NCBI RefSeq assembly: GCF_000696305.2
Contig: NZ_AOMT01000005.1
Coordinates: 248,001-312,000 of the forward strand
Origin: Moraxella bovoculi 237
Lineage (GTDB): Bacteria; Pseudomonadota; Gammaproteobacteria; Pseudomonadales; Moraxellaceae
DNA: 64,000 nt
Direction: 5' to 3'
In this document: one piece after another, positions 16,206 to 24,864 of the stretch
Layout of the letters: each line of letters starts with the position of its first letter
Position numbering within the stretch: the first letter of the stretch is position 1
Notes under the pieces: model-generated
Databases searched by the model: none
What the model was told of the DNA's origin: nothing
The model's input: only the letters and a program-made list of their open reading frames with translations
Program-made: the position numbers and the translations under genes

Positions 16206-17624
16206 ATGGCAGGCAAAACCCTTTACGATAAACTTTGGGACGACCATTTGGTCAAACAACGTGATGACGGTTCATCACTTATCTATATTGACCGCCAACT
16301 GTTACATGAAGTAACGTCTCCCCAAGCCTTTGAAGGCTTAGAGCTTAATAACCGTAAGCCGTGGCGACTGTCGGCAAATATCGCAACGCCCGACCACAAC
16401 GTTCCTACATCTAGCAGAGAGCGTGAACAGGGCATTGCAGGGATTGCTGATGACACCTCTCGCATTCAGGTTAAGACCCTTGATGACAACTGCAAGTCGT
16501 TTAATGTCGTACAATTTGGCATCAATGACGTACGCCAAGGCATTGTTCATGTAGTTGGGCCTGAGCAGGGTTTGACCCTACCAGGGATGACGGTGGTGTG
16601 TGGGGATAGCCATACCGCCACGCATGGGGCGTTGGGCTGTTTGGCTCACGGTATCGGCACAAGTGAAGTGGAGCACGTTCTTGCCACGCAGTGCCTTGTG
16701 CAAAAGAAAATGAAAAATATGCTGGTGAGAGTGGACGGTAAATTGGGCAAAGGCGTTACGCCAAAAGACGTTGTACTTGCTATCATCGGTAAAATCGGCA
16801 CGGCAGGTGGGACAGGACACGCCATTGAATTTGGTGGACAGGTGTTCCGTGATATGTCCATTGAAGGGCGTATGACCGTGTGTAATATGGCGATTGAAGG
16901 CGGTGCTAGAGTCGGTCTTGTGGCGGTGGATGATAAGACGATTGACTATGTCAAAGGTCGCCCCTATGCCCCAACAGGCGATGATTGGGAGCGTGCGGTT
17001 GCTTATTGGAACACTTTGCATTCTGATGATGACGCTCATTTTGATACGGTGATTGTGCTAAATGGCGATGAGATTGAGCCACAGGTGTCGTGGGGTACGT
17101 CCCCCGAAATGGTCATTCCTATTAGCCAGAACGTGCCAACCCTAGCCGGTGCCAAAGATGACGTACAGCGTAGTGACTGGACTCGTGCCTATCAGTATAT
17201 GGGCTTGACGGCAGGGCAACCGCTATCCGACATTCAGCTTGACCGAGTGTTTATCGGCTCTTGCACCAACTCACGCATTGAAGATATTCGTGCGGCGGCA
17301 GAAGTCGTTAAAGGTCGCAAGGTCGCCCCAAGTATCAAGCAAGCGATGATTGTGGCAGGTTCGGGTTTGGTTAAAGAGCAAGCCGAGCAAGAAGGGCTTG
17401 ATAAAATCTTTACCGAAGCAGGCTTTGAATGGCGTGAACCGGGCTGTTCTATGTGCCTTGCGATGAATGCTGATAAATTGCAATCAGGCGAGCATTGTGC
17501 CAGTACAAGTAACCGTAACTTTGAAGGTCGTCAAGGCAATGGCGGTCGCACGCACCTTGTCAGTCCTGCTATGGCAGCAGCGGCGGCAATCGCAGGGTAT
17601 TTTGTGGACGTGCGGACGTTTTGA
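16206..17624 (+). CDS. leuC: 3-isopropylmalate dehydratase, large subunit
   Basis: With LeuD it isomerises 2-isopropylmalate to 3-isopropylmalate in leucine synthesis, using a 4Fe-4S cluster. The 472-residue protein has normal length. Motifs seen are [10 protein letters not shown] at the start, [31 protein letters not shown], the cluster cysteine in [14 protein letters not shown], and the second pair in [11 protein letters not shown], then [17 protein letters not shown] precedes the ATG. leuD follows after 15 bases and leuB after a repeat-containing gap. leuA is not in the window. Confidence 0.98.
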   Translation: MAGKTLYDKLWDDHLVKQRDDGSSLIYIDRQLLHEVTSPQAFEGLELNNRKPWRLSANIATPDHNVPTSSREREQGIAGIADDTSRIQVKTLDDNCKSFNVVQFGINDVRQGIVHVVGPEQGLTLPGMTVVCGDSHTATHGALGCLAHGIGTSEVEHVLATQCLVQKKMKNMLVRVDGKLGKGVTPKDVVLAIIGKIGTAGGTGHAIEFGGQVFRDMSIEGRMTVCNMAIEGGARVGLVAVDDKTIDYVKGRPYAPTGDDWERAVAYWNTLHSDDDAHFDTVIVLNGDEIEPQVSWGTSPEMVIPISQNVPTLAGAKDDVQRSDWTRAYQYMGLTAGQPLSDIQLDRVFIGSCTNSRIEDIRAAAEVVKGRKVAPSIKQAMIVAGSGLVKEQAEQEGLDKIFTEAGFEWREPGCSMCLAMNADKLQSGEHCASTSNRNFEGRQGNGGRTHLVSPAMAAAAAIAGYFVDVRTF

Positions 17625-17639
17625 GATAAGGAATAAAAG

Positions 17640-18290
17640 ATGAAAAAATACACCACCGAAATCGGCATTGTTGCTCCGTTAGACCGTGCCAATGTGGACA
17701 CCGATTTGATTATCCCCAAGCAGTTTCTAAAATCCATTAAACGCACAGGCTTTGGCGATAATTTATTTGACGAGTTGCGTTATTTGGACGAAGGCTTTTT
17801 GGGGCAGGACATTGCCAAACGCCCAAAAAACCCCGATTTTGTGCTAAACCAAGAGCGTTATCAAGGGGCAACGATTTTGCTTGCCCGTGCTAATTTTGGT
17901 TGTGGGTCTAGCCGTGAGCACGCCCCTTGGGCATTAAATGAATACGGTTTTCGTACTGTGATTGCTCCAAGTTTTGCCGATATTTTTTATAATAACTGCT
18001 TTAAAAATGGTATGCTCCCTGTGATTTTATCAGAGAGAGACATTGATGAATTATTTAAAGAGTGTTTTGATAATGCAGGCTATCAATTAACCGTGGATTT
18101 GGCAAATCAAAAGGTGATTAGCCCAAGCGATAAAGAATATGCTTTTGAAGTGGACGCATTTCGTAAGCATTGCTTATTAAATGGCTTAGATGATATTGGT
18201 TTGACCTTGCAAAATGCTGATGATATTAAGGCCTTTGAAGAAAAAGCCCGTGCGGATAGACCTTGGGTGTTTAGGGAATTAACGGCTTGA
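17640..18290 (+). CDS. leuD: 3-isopropylmalate dehydratase, small subunit
   Basis: Swivelling-domain partner of LeuC. The 216-residue protein shows the family pattern [13 protein letters not shown] near the start, [16 protein letters not shown] in the middle and [11 protein letters not shown] later, all typical of LeuD. It is separated from leuC by 15 bases with AAGGAATAA as ribosome-binding site, so the two subunits are coexpressed. A repeat-like element lies between it and leuB. Confidence 0.98.
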   Translation: MKKYTTEIGIVAPLDRANVDTDLIIPKQFLKSIKRTGFGDNLFDELRYLDEGFLGQDIAKRPKNPDFVLNQERYQGATILLARANFGCGSSREHAPWALNEYGFRTVIAPSFADIFYNNCFKNGMLPVILSERDIDELFKECFDNAGYQLTVDLANQKVISPSDKEYAFEVDAFRKHCLLNGLDDIGLTLQNADDIKAFEEKARADRPWVFRELTA

Positions 18291-18320
18291 TTTTTTATAA
18301 TTTGATAGTTGGTGATAAAT

Positions 18321-18386
18321 GTAGGAGTGAATTGCAATTCGCCTAAAATGATAATGTTATATAGGTCAAATATAATTTGCCCCTAC
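18321..18386. repeat. Degenerate REP/MITE-like inverted repeat between leuD and leuB
   Basis: The left arm (18321-18343) starts GTAGGAGTGAATTG and contains the perfect palindrome GAATTGCAATTC (18329-18340). The right arm (18364-18386) read on the other strand starts GTAGGGGCAAATTA. The two arms match at 16 of 23 positions in inverted orientation around a 20-base AT-rich centre. This looks like a worn copy of a small dispersed non-coding element with GTAGGGG termini. It breaks the leuCD-leuB spacing. Confidence 0.55.
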
Positions 18387-18453
18387 CAATATTTTTAAAA
18401 CATCATTTATTTATCATATTTTTAGTCTTGAATAAGTACAAAAAGGAAACCCC

Positions 18454-19524
18454 ATGACAAAACACATTGCCATTTTAGAAGGCGACGGTATCGGTCCTGA
18501 AATCATCGCCCAAGCCGTGAAGGTACTCGACAAACTTATCGCTGACGGTTTGGACGTAAGCTATGAATACGCCTATTTGGGCGGTTCGGCATATGACAAA
18601 TACGGCTCGCCATATCCTAGCCAGACCCAAGCCATTTGCCAAAAGGCGGATGCGGTGCTATTAGGTGCGGTTGGCTCGCCACAGTATGACAACCTTGACC
18701 GTCCACTGCGTCCTGAGCGCGGGCTATTGGCAATTCGTAAAGATTTAAATTTATTTGCCAACCTGCGTCCTGCCATTTTGTATAAAGAACTTGCCAATGC
18801 GTCCACTTTAAAGCCCGAAGTTGTATCGGGATTGGATATTTTAATCGTACGAGAATTAACAGGCGATATTTATTTTGGCGAGCCTCGTGGGATTATTACC
18901 AACGACAAAGGCGAGCGTGAGGGCTTTAACACCATGCGCTACAGCGAAAGCGAGATTCGCCGTATCGCTCATGTGTCGTTCCAATCCGCCCAAAAACGTG
19001 GCAAAAAGCTGTGTAGCGTGGATAAGGCGAATGTGTTAGAGACGACCGAGCTGTGGAAAGAGATTCTCAACGATGTTGCCAAAGAGTATCCTGACGTTGA
19101 ATTGTCGCATATGTATGTGGATAATTGCGCCATGCAACTGGTTAAAGCTCCCAAGCAGTTTGATGTGATTACCACAGGCAATATTTTTGGTGATATTTTG
19201 TCCGACCAAGCGTCCATGCTCACAGGCTCTATCGGTATGCTACCATCAGCGAGTCTAAACGAGACAGGCAAAGGGCTGTATGAGCCGTCTCATGGCTCTG
19301 CCCCTGACATTGCAGGGCAGGATAGGGCGAATCCATTGGCGACCATTTTGTCACTTGCGATGCTTGTGCGTTATAGTCTAAATGATGAAAATCGTGCGGT
19401 TCAGATAGAGCAGGCGGTACAAAAAGTGCTAGAACAAGGCTATCGCACGGCGGATATTTATGAAGACGGCACGACATTGGTTGGCTGTACAGAGATGGGC
19501 GATAGAGTCATTACTGCGTTATAA
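18454..19524 (+). CDS. leuB: 3-isopropylmalate dehydrogenase
   Basis: Oxidises and decarboxylates 3-isopropylmalate with NAD+, the third leucine-specific step. The 356-residue protein has normal length. Features include the start [44 protein letters not shown] with the substrate arginines, [26 protein letters not shown] with the catalytic Lys, [34 protein letters not shown], and [13 protein letters not shown] in the NAD site. AAAGGAAA precedes the ATG. It is probably part of the leuCD transcript despite the 163-base gap. Confidence 0.98.
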   Translation: MTKHIAILEGDGIGPEIIAQAVKVLDKLIADGLDVSYEYAYLGGSAYDKYGSPYPSQTQAICQKADAVLLGAVGSPQYDNLDRPLRPERGLLAIRKDLNLFANLRPAILYKELANASTLKPEVVSGLDILIVRELTGDIYFGEPRGIITNDKGEREGFNTMRYSESEIRRIAHVSFQSAQKRGKKLCSVDKANVLETTELWKEILNDVAKEYPDVELSHMYVDNCAMQLVKAPKQFDVITTGNIFGDILSDQASMLTGSIGMLPSASLNETGKGLYEPSHGSAPDIAGQDRANPLATILSLAMLVRYSLNDENRAVQIEQAVQKVLEQGYRTADIYEDGTTLVGCTEMGDRVITAL

Positions 19525-19540
19525 TAATGATGATGCCAAT

Positions 19541-19577
19541 AGCAGGGTTTGGCAATACATCAAATCCTGCTTTTTTT
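19541..19577 (+). terminator. Terminator after leuB
   Basis: AGCAGGGTTT pairs with AAATCCTGCT with one G-T pair and is followed by TTTTTT. It lies 17 bases after the leuB stop. Confidence 0.8.
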
Positions 19578-19659
19578 ATGATAAATTCATATTTGTAAAT
19601 TGTTATCATTATGTTATAATAATGTTTTACAGTTTGTGGAATATTTAAAAAAAATTGGC

Positions 19660-19688
19660 TTGATATTCTTTATAAAATCCAATATAAT
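19660..19688 (+). promoter_or_regulatory. Strong sigma-70 promoter of tonB-exbB-exbD
   Basis: TTGATA (19660-19665), 17-base spacer, TATAAT (19683-19688). It is a near-consensus promoter about 75 bases upstream of tonB, immediately followed by a Fur box. Confidence 0.8.
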
Positions 19689-19695
19689 ACGCCAT

Positions 19696-19710
19696 TGATA
19701 ATTATTATCG
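19696..19710. promoter_or_regulatory. Fur box of the tonB operon
   Basis: TGATAAT-T-ATTATCG matches the 7-1-7 Fur consensus TGATAAT-N-ATTATCA at 14 of 15 positions. It begins eight bases after the -10, so Fur-Fe would block transcription. This predicts induction of tonB-exbB-exbD under iron limitation. Confidence 0.85.
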
Positions 19711-19763
19711 TTCGTATTATAGCTTATCACTCGACAGCATAGGTGTAGCAGGCAGTCATCATC

Positions 19764-20738
19764 ATGAATAATGTGAATTCTACTTCGAATAATGGCATCA
19801 AAGCCATGGCGGTTGGTGTGGCGATTGCGCTGCATGGTTTGGCAGGGTTGGGCTTGGCGCACATGCAGATGCCGGAGCTTAAGCCGCTAAAGATCACACC
19901 GCCCATCAAGATAGAAATCATTGAACCCATCAAAGAGCCTGAAATCGTTGAAATAAAAATCAACAATCTAGAATCGCCTGAACCACCCAAGCCGATCATG
20001 GCGCCAAAAATTGAAAAAAATCCGGATCCACGTCCTGCGCCTGCGCCTACAAAGCCAAAAGTAGCAGAAACAAAGCCTGTCAAGCCCCAACCGGTGAAGC
20101 CCGCCCAAACCCCTAAGGTGACTGAACCAGAGGTTGAAAAACCACAAGTAACACAGCCCTCAGTAGATCAGGCGCAACTCATCGCTGCACAGCAACGCGC
20201 ACAAGAGCAGGCAAGATGGGAGGCTCAGCAACGTGCTGAAGCTGATAGATTAGCTCGTGAAAAAGCAGCTGCCGAAGCTCGTGCAAGGGCAGATGCAGAG
20301 GCCAAAGCTAAAGCCGAAGCTGACGCTAAAGCAAGAGCAAGAGCCGAAGCTGCTGCCAAAGCTGCCGCCGCAGCCGCAAAAAATAGCACTGATGCAGGTA
20401 GTGGCAAAGGTCATAACTCAGGCGACAGCATAGGACCTGTGTCTTTAAGTGCTGCCGAAGTCGATGCAAGCTGGAGAAGAAAGCCAAACTTAGCTCAACT
20501 ATGCTCTCCTAGACTAACAGGTAAAACGGTGAATGTCACTGTTAAGCTAACGATTGATGAAAAAGGCTCTATCCAAAATGCTAGCGTTACCCAGTCATCA
20601 GGCGACAAATCCTTTGATAGAGATGTTGCCAGAGCTTATAAAAGTGGCAGGTTAAAGCCTTTTATTAGAAATGGTCAGGCGGTTAAAGGCTTTGCAAACG
20701 TACCAACAGCCATTACTATCCCTAGTGGTGCTTGTTAA
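19764..20738 (+). CDS. tonB: Energy transducer TonB, with a TolA-like helical linker
   Basis: Carries proton-motive energy from ExbB-ExbD to outer-membrane receptors. The 324-residue protein has an N-terminal membrane anchor (about 12-30), a Pro-rich stretch with PP and KPxxKP repeats (about 38-140), then a highly Ala/Arg/Lys/Glu-rich helical segment (about 145-205), and a TonB C-terminal domain (about 230-324). The last includes VNVTVKLTIDEKGSI, SSGDKSFDRDVARAYKSGRLKPF and NVPTAITI. Plain TonB proteins lack the long Ala-rich segment, which is typical of TolA. Neighbouring exbB and exbD plus the Fur box favour TonB. The ribosome-binding site is weak. Confidence 0.87.
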   Translation: MNNVNSTSNNGIKAMAVGVAIALHGLAGLGLAHMQMPELKPLKITPPIKIEIIEPIKEPEIVEIKINNLESPEPPKPIMAPKIEKNPDPRPAPAPTKPKVAETKPVKPQPVKPAQTPKVTEPEVEKPQVTQPSVDQAQLIAAQQRAQEQARWEAQQRAEADRLAREKAAAEARARADAEAKAKAEADAKARARAEAAAKAAAAAAKNSTDAGSGKGHNSGDSIGPVSLSAAEVDASWRRKPNLAQLCSPRLTGKTVNVTVKLTIDEKGSIQNASVTQSSGDKSFDRDVARAYKSGRLKPFIRNGQAVKGFANVPTAITIPSGAC

Positions 20739-20789
20739 TTTAAATTATTAGTTTGATATTATAAACTTTACCTTTTGTGAGGAATTGTT

Positions 20790-21344
20790 ATGGATTTTGC
20801 ATTTTATTGGGGTCATACAGACGCCGTTAGTAAAACCCTATTCTTTATTCTATTTGCTTTATCTATCATCTCGTGGGTAGTTGGCATCATTCGTGTGGCA
20901 CAGTCGTGCAAATTAGCAGGCAGCATCGGCGATAGCCTAAAGCAGTCAATCTCCAGTTCAGCTACTGATCTAGACGGGCTTGATTTCGGCCAAAAGAAAA
21001 TGGTCGTTGAGCAAAAGCTGCTTCAAAACGTCGCTCGCTATCGCTACGAGATGGAAAAAGGTCTGCCAATCTTAGGCACGACAGCATCGATTGCGCCATT
21101 CATTGGCCTGTTCGGTACGGTTTGGGGTATTTTCCATGCCTTGCACAGCATCTCTAAGAGCGGTCAGGCTGGTCTGGCACAGGTGGCAGGCCCTGTGGGT
21201 GAGGCGCTCATCATGACTGGCTTAGGTCTGGCGGTGGCGATTCCTGCGGTGGTGTTTTATAACATAGCGACACGCATGAACAAGCGCGCCATTCATGTTG
21301 CGAATGATGCAGCGCACCAGATTTTAGCTCAGACGGCGCGATAA
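20790..21344 (+). CDS. exbB: Biopolymer transport protein ExbB (MotA/TolQ/ExbB family)
   Basis: Inner-membrane proton-channel subunit of the TonB system. The 184-residue protein has one N-terminal membrane segment (about 16-36), a cytoplasmic loop rich in charged residues, and two further segments (about 100-125 and 140-160). The family core ILGTTASIAPFIGLFGTVWGIFHAL and GEALIMTGLGLAVAIPAVVFYN is clear, with the channel-lining Thr residues. It is shorter than E. coli ExbB (244) because the N-terminal periplasmic extension is missing. GAGGAATTG precedes the ATG, and it lies 51 bases after tonB. Confidence 0.95.
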   Translation: MDFAFYWGHTDAVSKTLFFILFALSIISWVVGIIRVAQSCKLAGSIGDSLKQSISSSATDLDGLDFGQKKMVVEQKLLQNVARYRYEMEKGLPILGTTASIAPFIGLFGTVWGIFHALHSISKSGQAGLAQVAGPVGEALIMTGLGLAVAIPAVVFYNIATRMNKRAIHVANDAAHQILAQTAR

Positions 21345-21354
21345 GGAGTCTGTT

Positions 21355-21756
21355 ATGGCGTTTGAATTAGGCGATCAGGACAATGGCGGCATGAATGAGA
21401 TGAACCTCATTCCGCTCATTGACATCATGCTTGTGTTGATGATTATCTTCTTAGTCACGGCAACCGTGCTAAATCCTACCGTACCGCTCGATCTGCCAAA
21501 GACCAGCGCAAGTGTGAATGAGCAGCCGCCAGAAGTGCTACAAGTTAGCATCGACAGCCAAGGCGACATCTACTGGGACAGCCAAAAAATCAGCCTAGAA
21601 GAACTACAAAAACGCTTCGCTGATGAAGCCGCCAAAGGCAATGACCCACAGGTGCATCTGCGTGCTGATCGTGAAGGTAAATACGACATGGTCGCACAAG
21701 TTTTGGCGACAGCGAGCACGGCAGGATTGTCTAAGATTGCTTTTGTAAATGAGTGA
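21355..21756 (+). CDS. exbD: Biopolymer transport protein ExbD
   Basis: Partner of ExbB in the TonB motor. The 133-residue protein has a single N-terminal membrane segment containing the essential Asp in NLIPLIDIMLVLMIIFLV, then a periplasmic domain (PLDLPKTSAS, LQVSIDSQGDIYWD, VHLRADREGKYDMVAQVLATASTAGLSKIAFV). ATAAGGAGT covers the exbB stop and serves as its ribosome-binding site. A strong bidirectional terminator ends the operon. Confidence 0.95.
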   Translation: MAFELGDQDNGGMNEMNLIPLIDIMLVLMIIFLVTATVLNPTVPLDLPKTSASVNEQPPEVLQVSIDSQGDIYWDSQKISLEELQKRFADEAAKGNDPQVHLRADREGKYDMVAQVLATASTAGLSKIAFVNE

Positions 21757-21783
21757 TTCATGAGTAATCGATGATGAATGTAT

Positions 21784-21820
21784 AATAAAAAGCCTTGTGT
21801 GATACAAGGCTTTTTTTATT
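21784..21820. terminator. Bidirectional terminator between exbD and the DUF2868 gene
   Basis: AATAAAAAGCCTTGT pairs with ACAAGGCTTTTTTT around a short loop, with A and T runs on opposite sides. It ends both the tonB operon and the minus-strand operon. Confidence 0.9.
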
Positions 21821-21829
21821 ATAGATGAT

Positions 21830-23122
21830 TTATTCATCGATGATGGCAATGCCCATCTTACCAAGCTTTTGATGCCATGCTTGGGCGTGGTTATTCTGAG
21901 CATTATCAGCATTGATAATTTGTGCTACCAACCCAGCCGTCGCCAAGCCAGATACCTTACGCATGACGCCACGATCGGGCAGGATGTGTGCATCGATGAG
22001 AAGGTAAATGAGCGCATCAGATGCTTTGGCGGTACTGATGGCTTTATCAATGCTACTCTTATCGTCAACTACACCAAATTCATGGCAGATATTGATCGAT
22101 GGATAGGTGATGGGTGTGTCATTCGGGCGCTCTAGGATGACGCTAATGAATGATTTGTCACTGATGTCCATCGCAGGGGGTGTGATGATGGCACTGCTTG
22201 GCGTGTAGTCATCAGGGTCGATGACGCGCTGACTAAATGCATTTAATAAAGTAGCGTAGTAAGGCTTTTTTTGATCGATTTGAAAATCGTGGCGTGACTT
22301 GATAAGGCAGGTCACGTACGCGATGAATCTTGGTAGAATGCCATATAATGCGATGCTTAGCATGACCAGCCAGGCAAATTTGGCATTCTGTTCGCTTGAT
22401 GGTGCGCTCATGTTTGGCAAGTCAAAGCCAAGCAAATTCGGTAGTACCCCAAAGATCTGCATCATCTGCACAAAATGAGCATCGGTAAGCAGTGTTGACT
22501 CCCAAGTAAAATCGTAACGACGAAATAAGAATAAGCATAACAATGCCACACTGGCGCCAGTCAGTGATGACAGCCATGCACCATGCAGCAGCGCACCAAG
22601 ATACCAGCGGCGCACAGGGCGATGGATGTCAATCTGTAACTCTAAGGCGTGCTGCATGGGTGGATTATCACCTGCATCGATGATCTTATACAGTAGCGGC
22701 TTTTCGATGGTAAGCCGTGACAAAACCCCACCCAAAAATGACAAGTCATCACGACGAATCAGCCCGATAACCCACCATAGCAGCGATAGGCTGTGCCAAC
22801 CCAGTAGCGCGAGCAGCACATAGAAGAAGTTGATGATCTGAGTGCCAAGTAAGCCCATCACACCAACAAAACCCATCAAAAAACAAATGATATAAACCAA
22901 CCGTCCATAGCCTTTGATGTAGAATTTGGCTTGGTCTAGGGCGGACTCTATCTTGCCATTACTGTCAATCTTATGCGCGCGGATGAATAGCTTATCCAGC
23001 GGCGAGGCAGATTCGGACTTGACAGCTTCGGTGATGGTCTTTGGGTGCTGTGCGAAGATATAGTGGCTTTCTTCTAATCTTCGTACAAGATCGGTATGTT
23101 CGTGGGTGTGTCTGATGGTCAT
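21830..23122 (-). CDS. DUF2868 domain membrane protein
   Basis: A 430-residue multi-pass membrane protein that I recognise as DUF2868-like from its pattern; no function is established for the family. An N-terminal soluble region (1-70) is followed by membrane segments near 72-92, 96-118, a linker, then about 180-205 and 250-275. A soluble C-terminal half contains nucleotide-binding-like hydrophobic strands (SDALIYLLIDAHILPDRG). It is last in a tight minus-strand unit: its start lies two bases after the rnfB-like stop. DUF2868 proteins are in some genomes paired with a DUF3482 GTPase, but none is adjacent here. Confidence 0.72.
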   Translation of the reverse strand: MTIRHTHEHTDLVRRLEESHYIFAQHPKTITEAVKSESASPLDKLFIRAHKIDSNGKIESALDQAKFYIKGYGRLVYIICFLMGFVGVMGLLGTQIINFFYVLLALLGWHSLSLLWWVIGLIRRDDLSFLGGVLSRLTIEKPLLYKIIDAGDNPPMQHALELQIDIHRPVRRWYLGALLHGAWLSSLTGASVALLCLFLFRRYDFTWESTLLTDAHFVQMMQIFGVLPNLLGFDLPNMSAPSSEQNAKFAWLVMLSIALYGILPRFIAYVTCLIKSRHDFQIDQKKPYYATLLNAFSQRVIDPDDYTPSSAIITPPAMDISDKSFISVILERPNDTPITYPSINICHEFGVVDDKSSIDKAISTAKASDALIYLLIDAHILPDRGVMRKVSGLATAGLVAQIINADNAQNNHAQAWHQKLGKMGIAIIDE

Positions 23123-23124
23123 GA

Positions 23125-23982
23125 TCAGCTCGACTCTAGGGATTGTAGTTCTTGATGAAGTTGTGCTAACTTTGTACGTATTGTATCATCATCTCGAACG
23201 GACAGCTGTTTGGTGAGTTTTTTTATTTGGGTGCGAAGCTTCGCTGCGGCGATGGTGTTTTTTGCGGTGTTGGCATTGATGGACTGTGTGGTCTGGGTAG
23301 ATTCGCTGATGACGTTTGCCATCGCTGATTCCACGGTACTAACCACAGGCTTGGTGCCTTGCTTGATGCTGCGTTCGACGCGGTTTAAATGATGGTGATA
23401 GCGGCGGCGCAGATTTGACTGCTCATCGATGCGCTGCTCATCGCTCAGTATTCGGGGGTATTCCACCAGTTCGATGCAGTCCACAGGGCAAGGGGTTAGA
23501 CACAGCTCGCAGCCTGTGCATAGATCGGTGATGATGCTGTGCATGTGCTTGGCGGTGCCGATGATGGCATCGACAGGGCAGGCGGGTATGCATTTGGTGC
23601 AGCCGATGCAGTCAGGTTCGTTGATGATGGCGCGTACTTCGATAGGGCGCTGAGTTTGTTTGTCGGTGCGCCATTTGCTGGGCGTGGCTGCACTACTGAC
23701 AACACCTAGAATGTCTGCGATGCGATCGGTGACATCTTGCCCACCTGGTACGCACAGATTTGGTGCTTCGCCATTCATCACGATGCCATGAGCATAAGGC
23801 AGACAGCCATCATGATGACCGCACAGACCGCACTGAGTCTGTGGCAATACAGCATCGATCTGCACGATGGCGATGCGTTTGTCATCTGGTATGTCATCTA
23901 GCCTAAGCGGGCTAAACAGGACGGGCAAATCTTCTAATCGGGTAAATGTGATGGTCATGGCTGGCAAGCGCTGGCTGTTCAT
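23125..23982 (-). CDS. RnfB-like ferredoxin (electron transport complex subunit B), stand-alone
   Basis: Iron-sulfur protein related to RnfB/RsxB. The 285-residue product has an N-terminal Fe-S cluster domain with LPQTQCGLCGHHDGCLPYA and NLCVPGG, then two 4Fe-4S ferredoxin motifs (CIGCTKCIPACPVDAI and CTGCELCLTPCPVDCIEL), and a C-terminal extension of about 110 residues rich in Thr, Asn and Lys that ends in a coiled-coil-like stretch. It lacks the hydrophobic N-terminal anchor of true RnfB, and no other rnf genes are adjacent. It is probably an electron carrier for an unidentified partner. It is cotranscribed with nudC (15-base gap) and the DUF2868 gene. Confidence 0.85.
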   Translation of the reverse strand: MNSQRLPAMTITFTRLEDLPVLFSPLRLDDIPDDKRIAIVQIDAVLPQTQCGLCGHHDGCLPYAHGIVMNGEAPNLCVPGGQDVTDRIADILGVVSSAATPSKWRTDKQTQRPIEVRAIINEPDCIGCTKCIPACPVDAIIGTAKHMHSIITDLCTGCELCLTPCPVDCIELVEYPRILSDEQRIDEQSNLRRRYHHHLNRVERSIKQGTKPVVSTVESAMANVISESTQTTQSINANTAKNTIAAAKLRTQIKKLTKQLSVRDDDTIRTKLAQLHQELQSLESS

Positions 23983-23997
23983 TAATCTAATTGGTGG

Positions 23998-24864
23998 TTA
24001 AGTGGGCAGATGAATGACGCTTTGGATAAGCGTGTGTGCGATCGTGCCTACTTTTGGCGTTAGGGGTAGATTATCTACATCAAAAAATCTAGCATCTTTA
24101 ATCTCATCTGCCTGAGGGTAGATCTCACCACCGGCATAATCAGCGATAAACCCAAGCATTAGGTTCGTCGGATATGGCCATGGCTGGCTGCTGTGGTAGC
24201 GTAAGTTGGAGACTGACAGACCGACCTCCTCCATAACCTCGCGATAAACGGCACTCTCTATCGACTCGCCTGCCTCTACGAATCCTGCGATGAGTCCATA
24301 CATGCCAGTATCACCATGTCTGTGATGCAGTGCAAGCAGGATCTGGCGCTTAGCGGTTGTTGGGTGAATGCGTGTGATGGCGGTGATGATGCACGGCTGT
24401 ACACGTGGATAGACGCGGTGACGGCATCTTTGGCACATCATGGCGTGTTCGCTCTGATGACGATGTGTGCGACCACCACAGCGCGAACAGAATTGATGAT
24501 CTTGCTGCCATAATATCAGTTGAATCGCTCGGCTAATGGTGTGTGCTAAGGCGTCATCTAGCGTGTTCACGGCATTTCTATAACTTAAGAATGCCAAAGA
24601 TTTGTGCGTGCTGGTGTCGTATTTATCACCATAGGCGTGAATAAGTTTTGTCTTGATGGCAGCGTCTTTTGAGATGGCGAAGGTGTTAGATGGCGTAACT
24701 TGAGAAGCGTGTCCGTTATGCACTTCACCAAAGCCAAGCAAGACCGCTTCGCCAAGCGAGACCGCTTCATCTAGCATCACCCCTTGAATCGTGATGGGCA
24801 AGCCATCTTCATCGCACAGGACACTGTCCTTATCTATGATCAGATATTCTACATGATTCATCAT
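23998..24864 (-). CDS. nudC: NAD(+) diphosphatase NudC
   Basis: Hydrolyses NADH/NAD+ and removes NAD caps from RNA in E. coli. The protein (288 residues from ATG 24864, whose ATGA overlaps the rnhA-dnaQ stop) has a zinc ribbon FCSRCGG...MCQRC, the Nudix box GFVEAGESIESAVYREVMEEVG, and the NudC signature SQPWPYPTNLMLGF. The longer open frame to 24885 runs into the upstream gene. The four-base overlap shows translational coupling with the RNase H-DnaQ fusion. It is slightly longer than E. coli NudC (257). Confidence 0.95.
   Translation of the reverse strand: MMNHVEYLIIDKDSVLCDEDGLPITIQGVMLDEAVSLGEAVLLGFGEVHNGHASQVTPSNTFAISKDAAIKTKLIHAYGDKYDTSTHKSLAFLSYRNAVNTLDDALAHTISRAIQLILWQQDHQFCSRCGGRTHRHQSEHAMMCQRCRHRVYPRVQPCIITAITRIHPTTAKRQILLALHHRHGDTGMYGLIAGFVEAGESIESAVYREVMEEVGLSVSNLRYHSSQPWPYPTNLMLGFIADYAGGEIYPQADEIKDARFFDVDNLPLTPKVGTIAHTLIQSVIHLPT

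Noticed and set aside
16578-17039. Minus-strand ORF inside leuC
   Set aside because: Antisense shadow; His/Thr-rich low-quality sequence, and leuC is intact.
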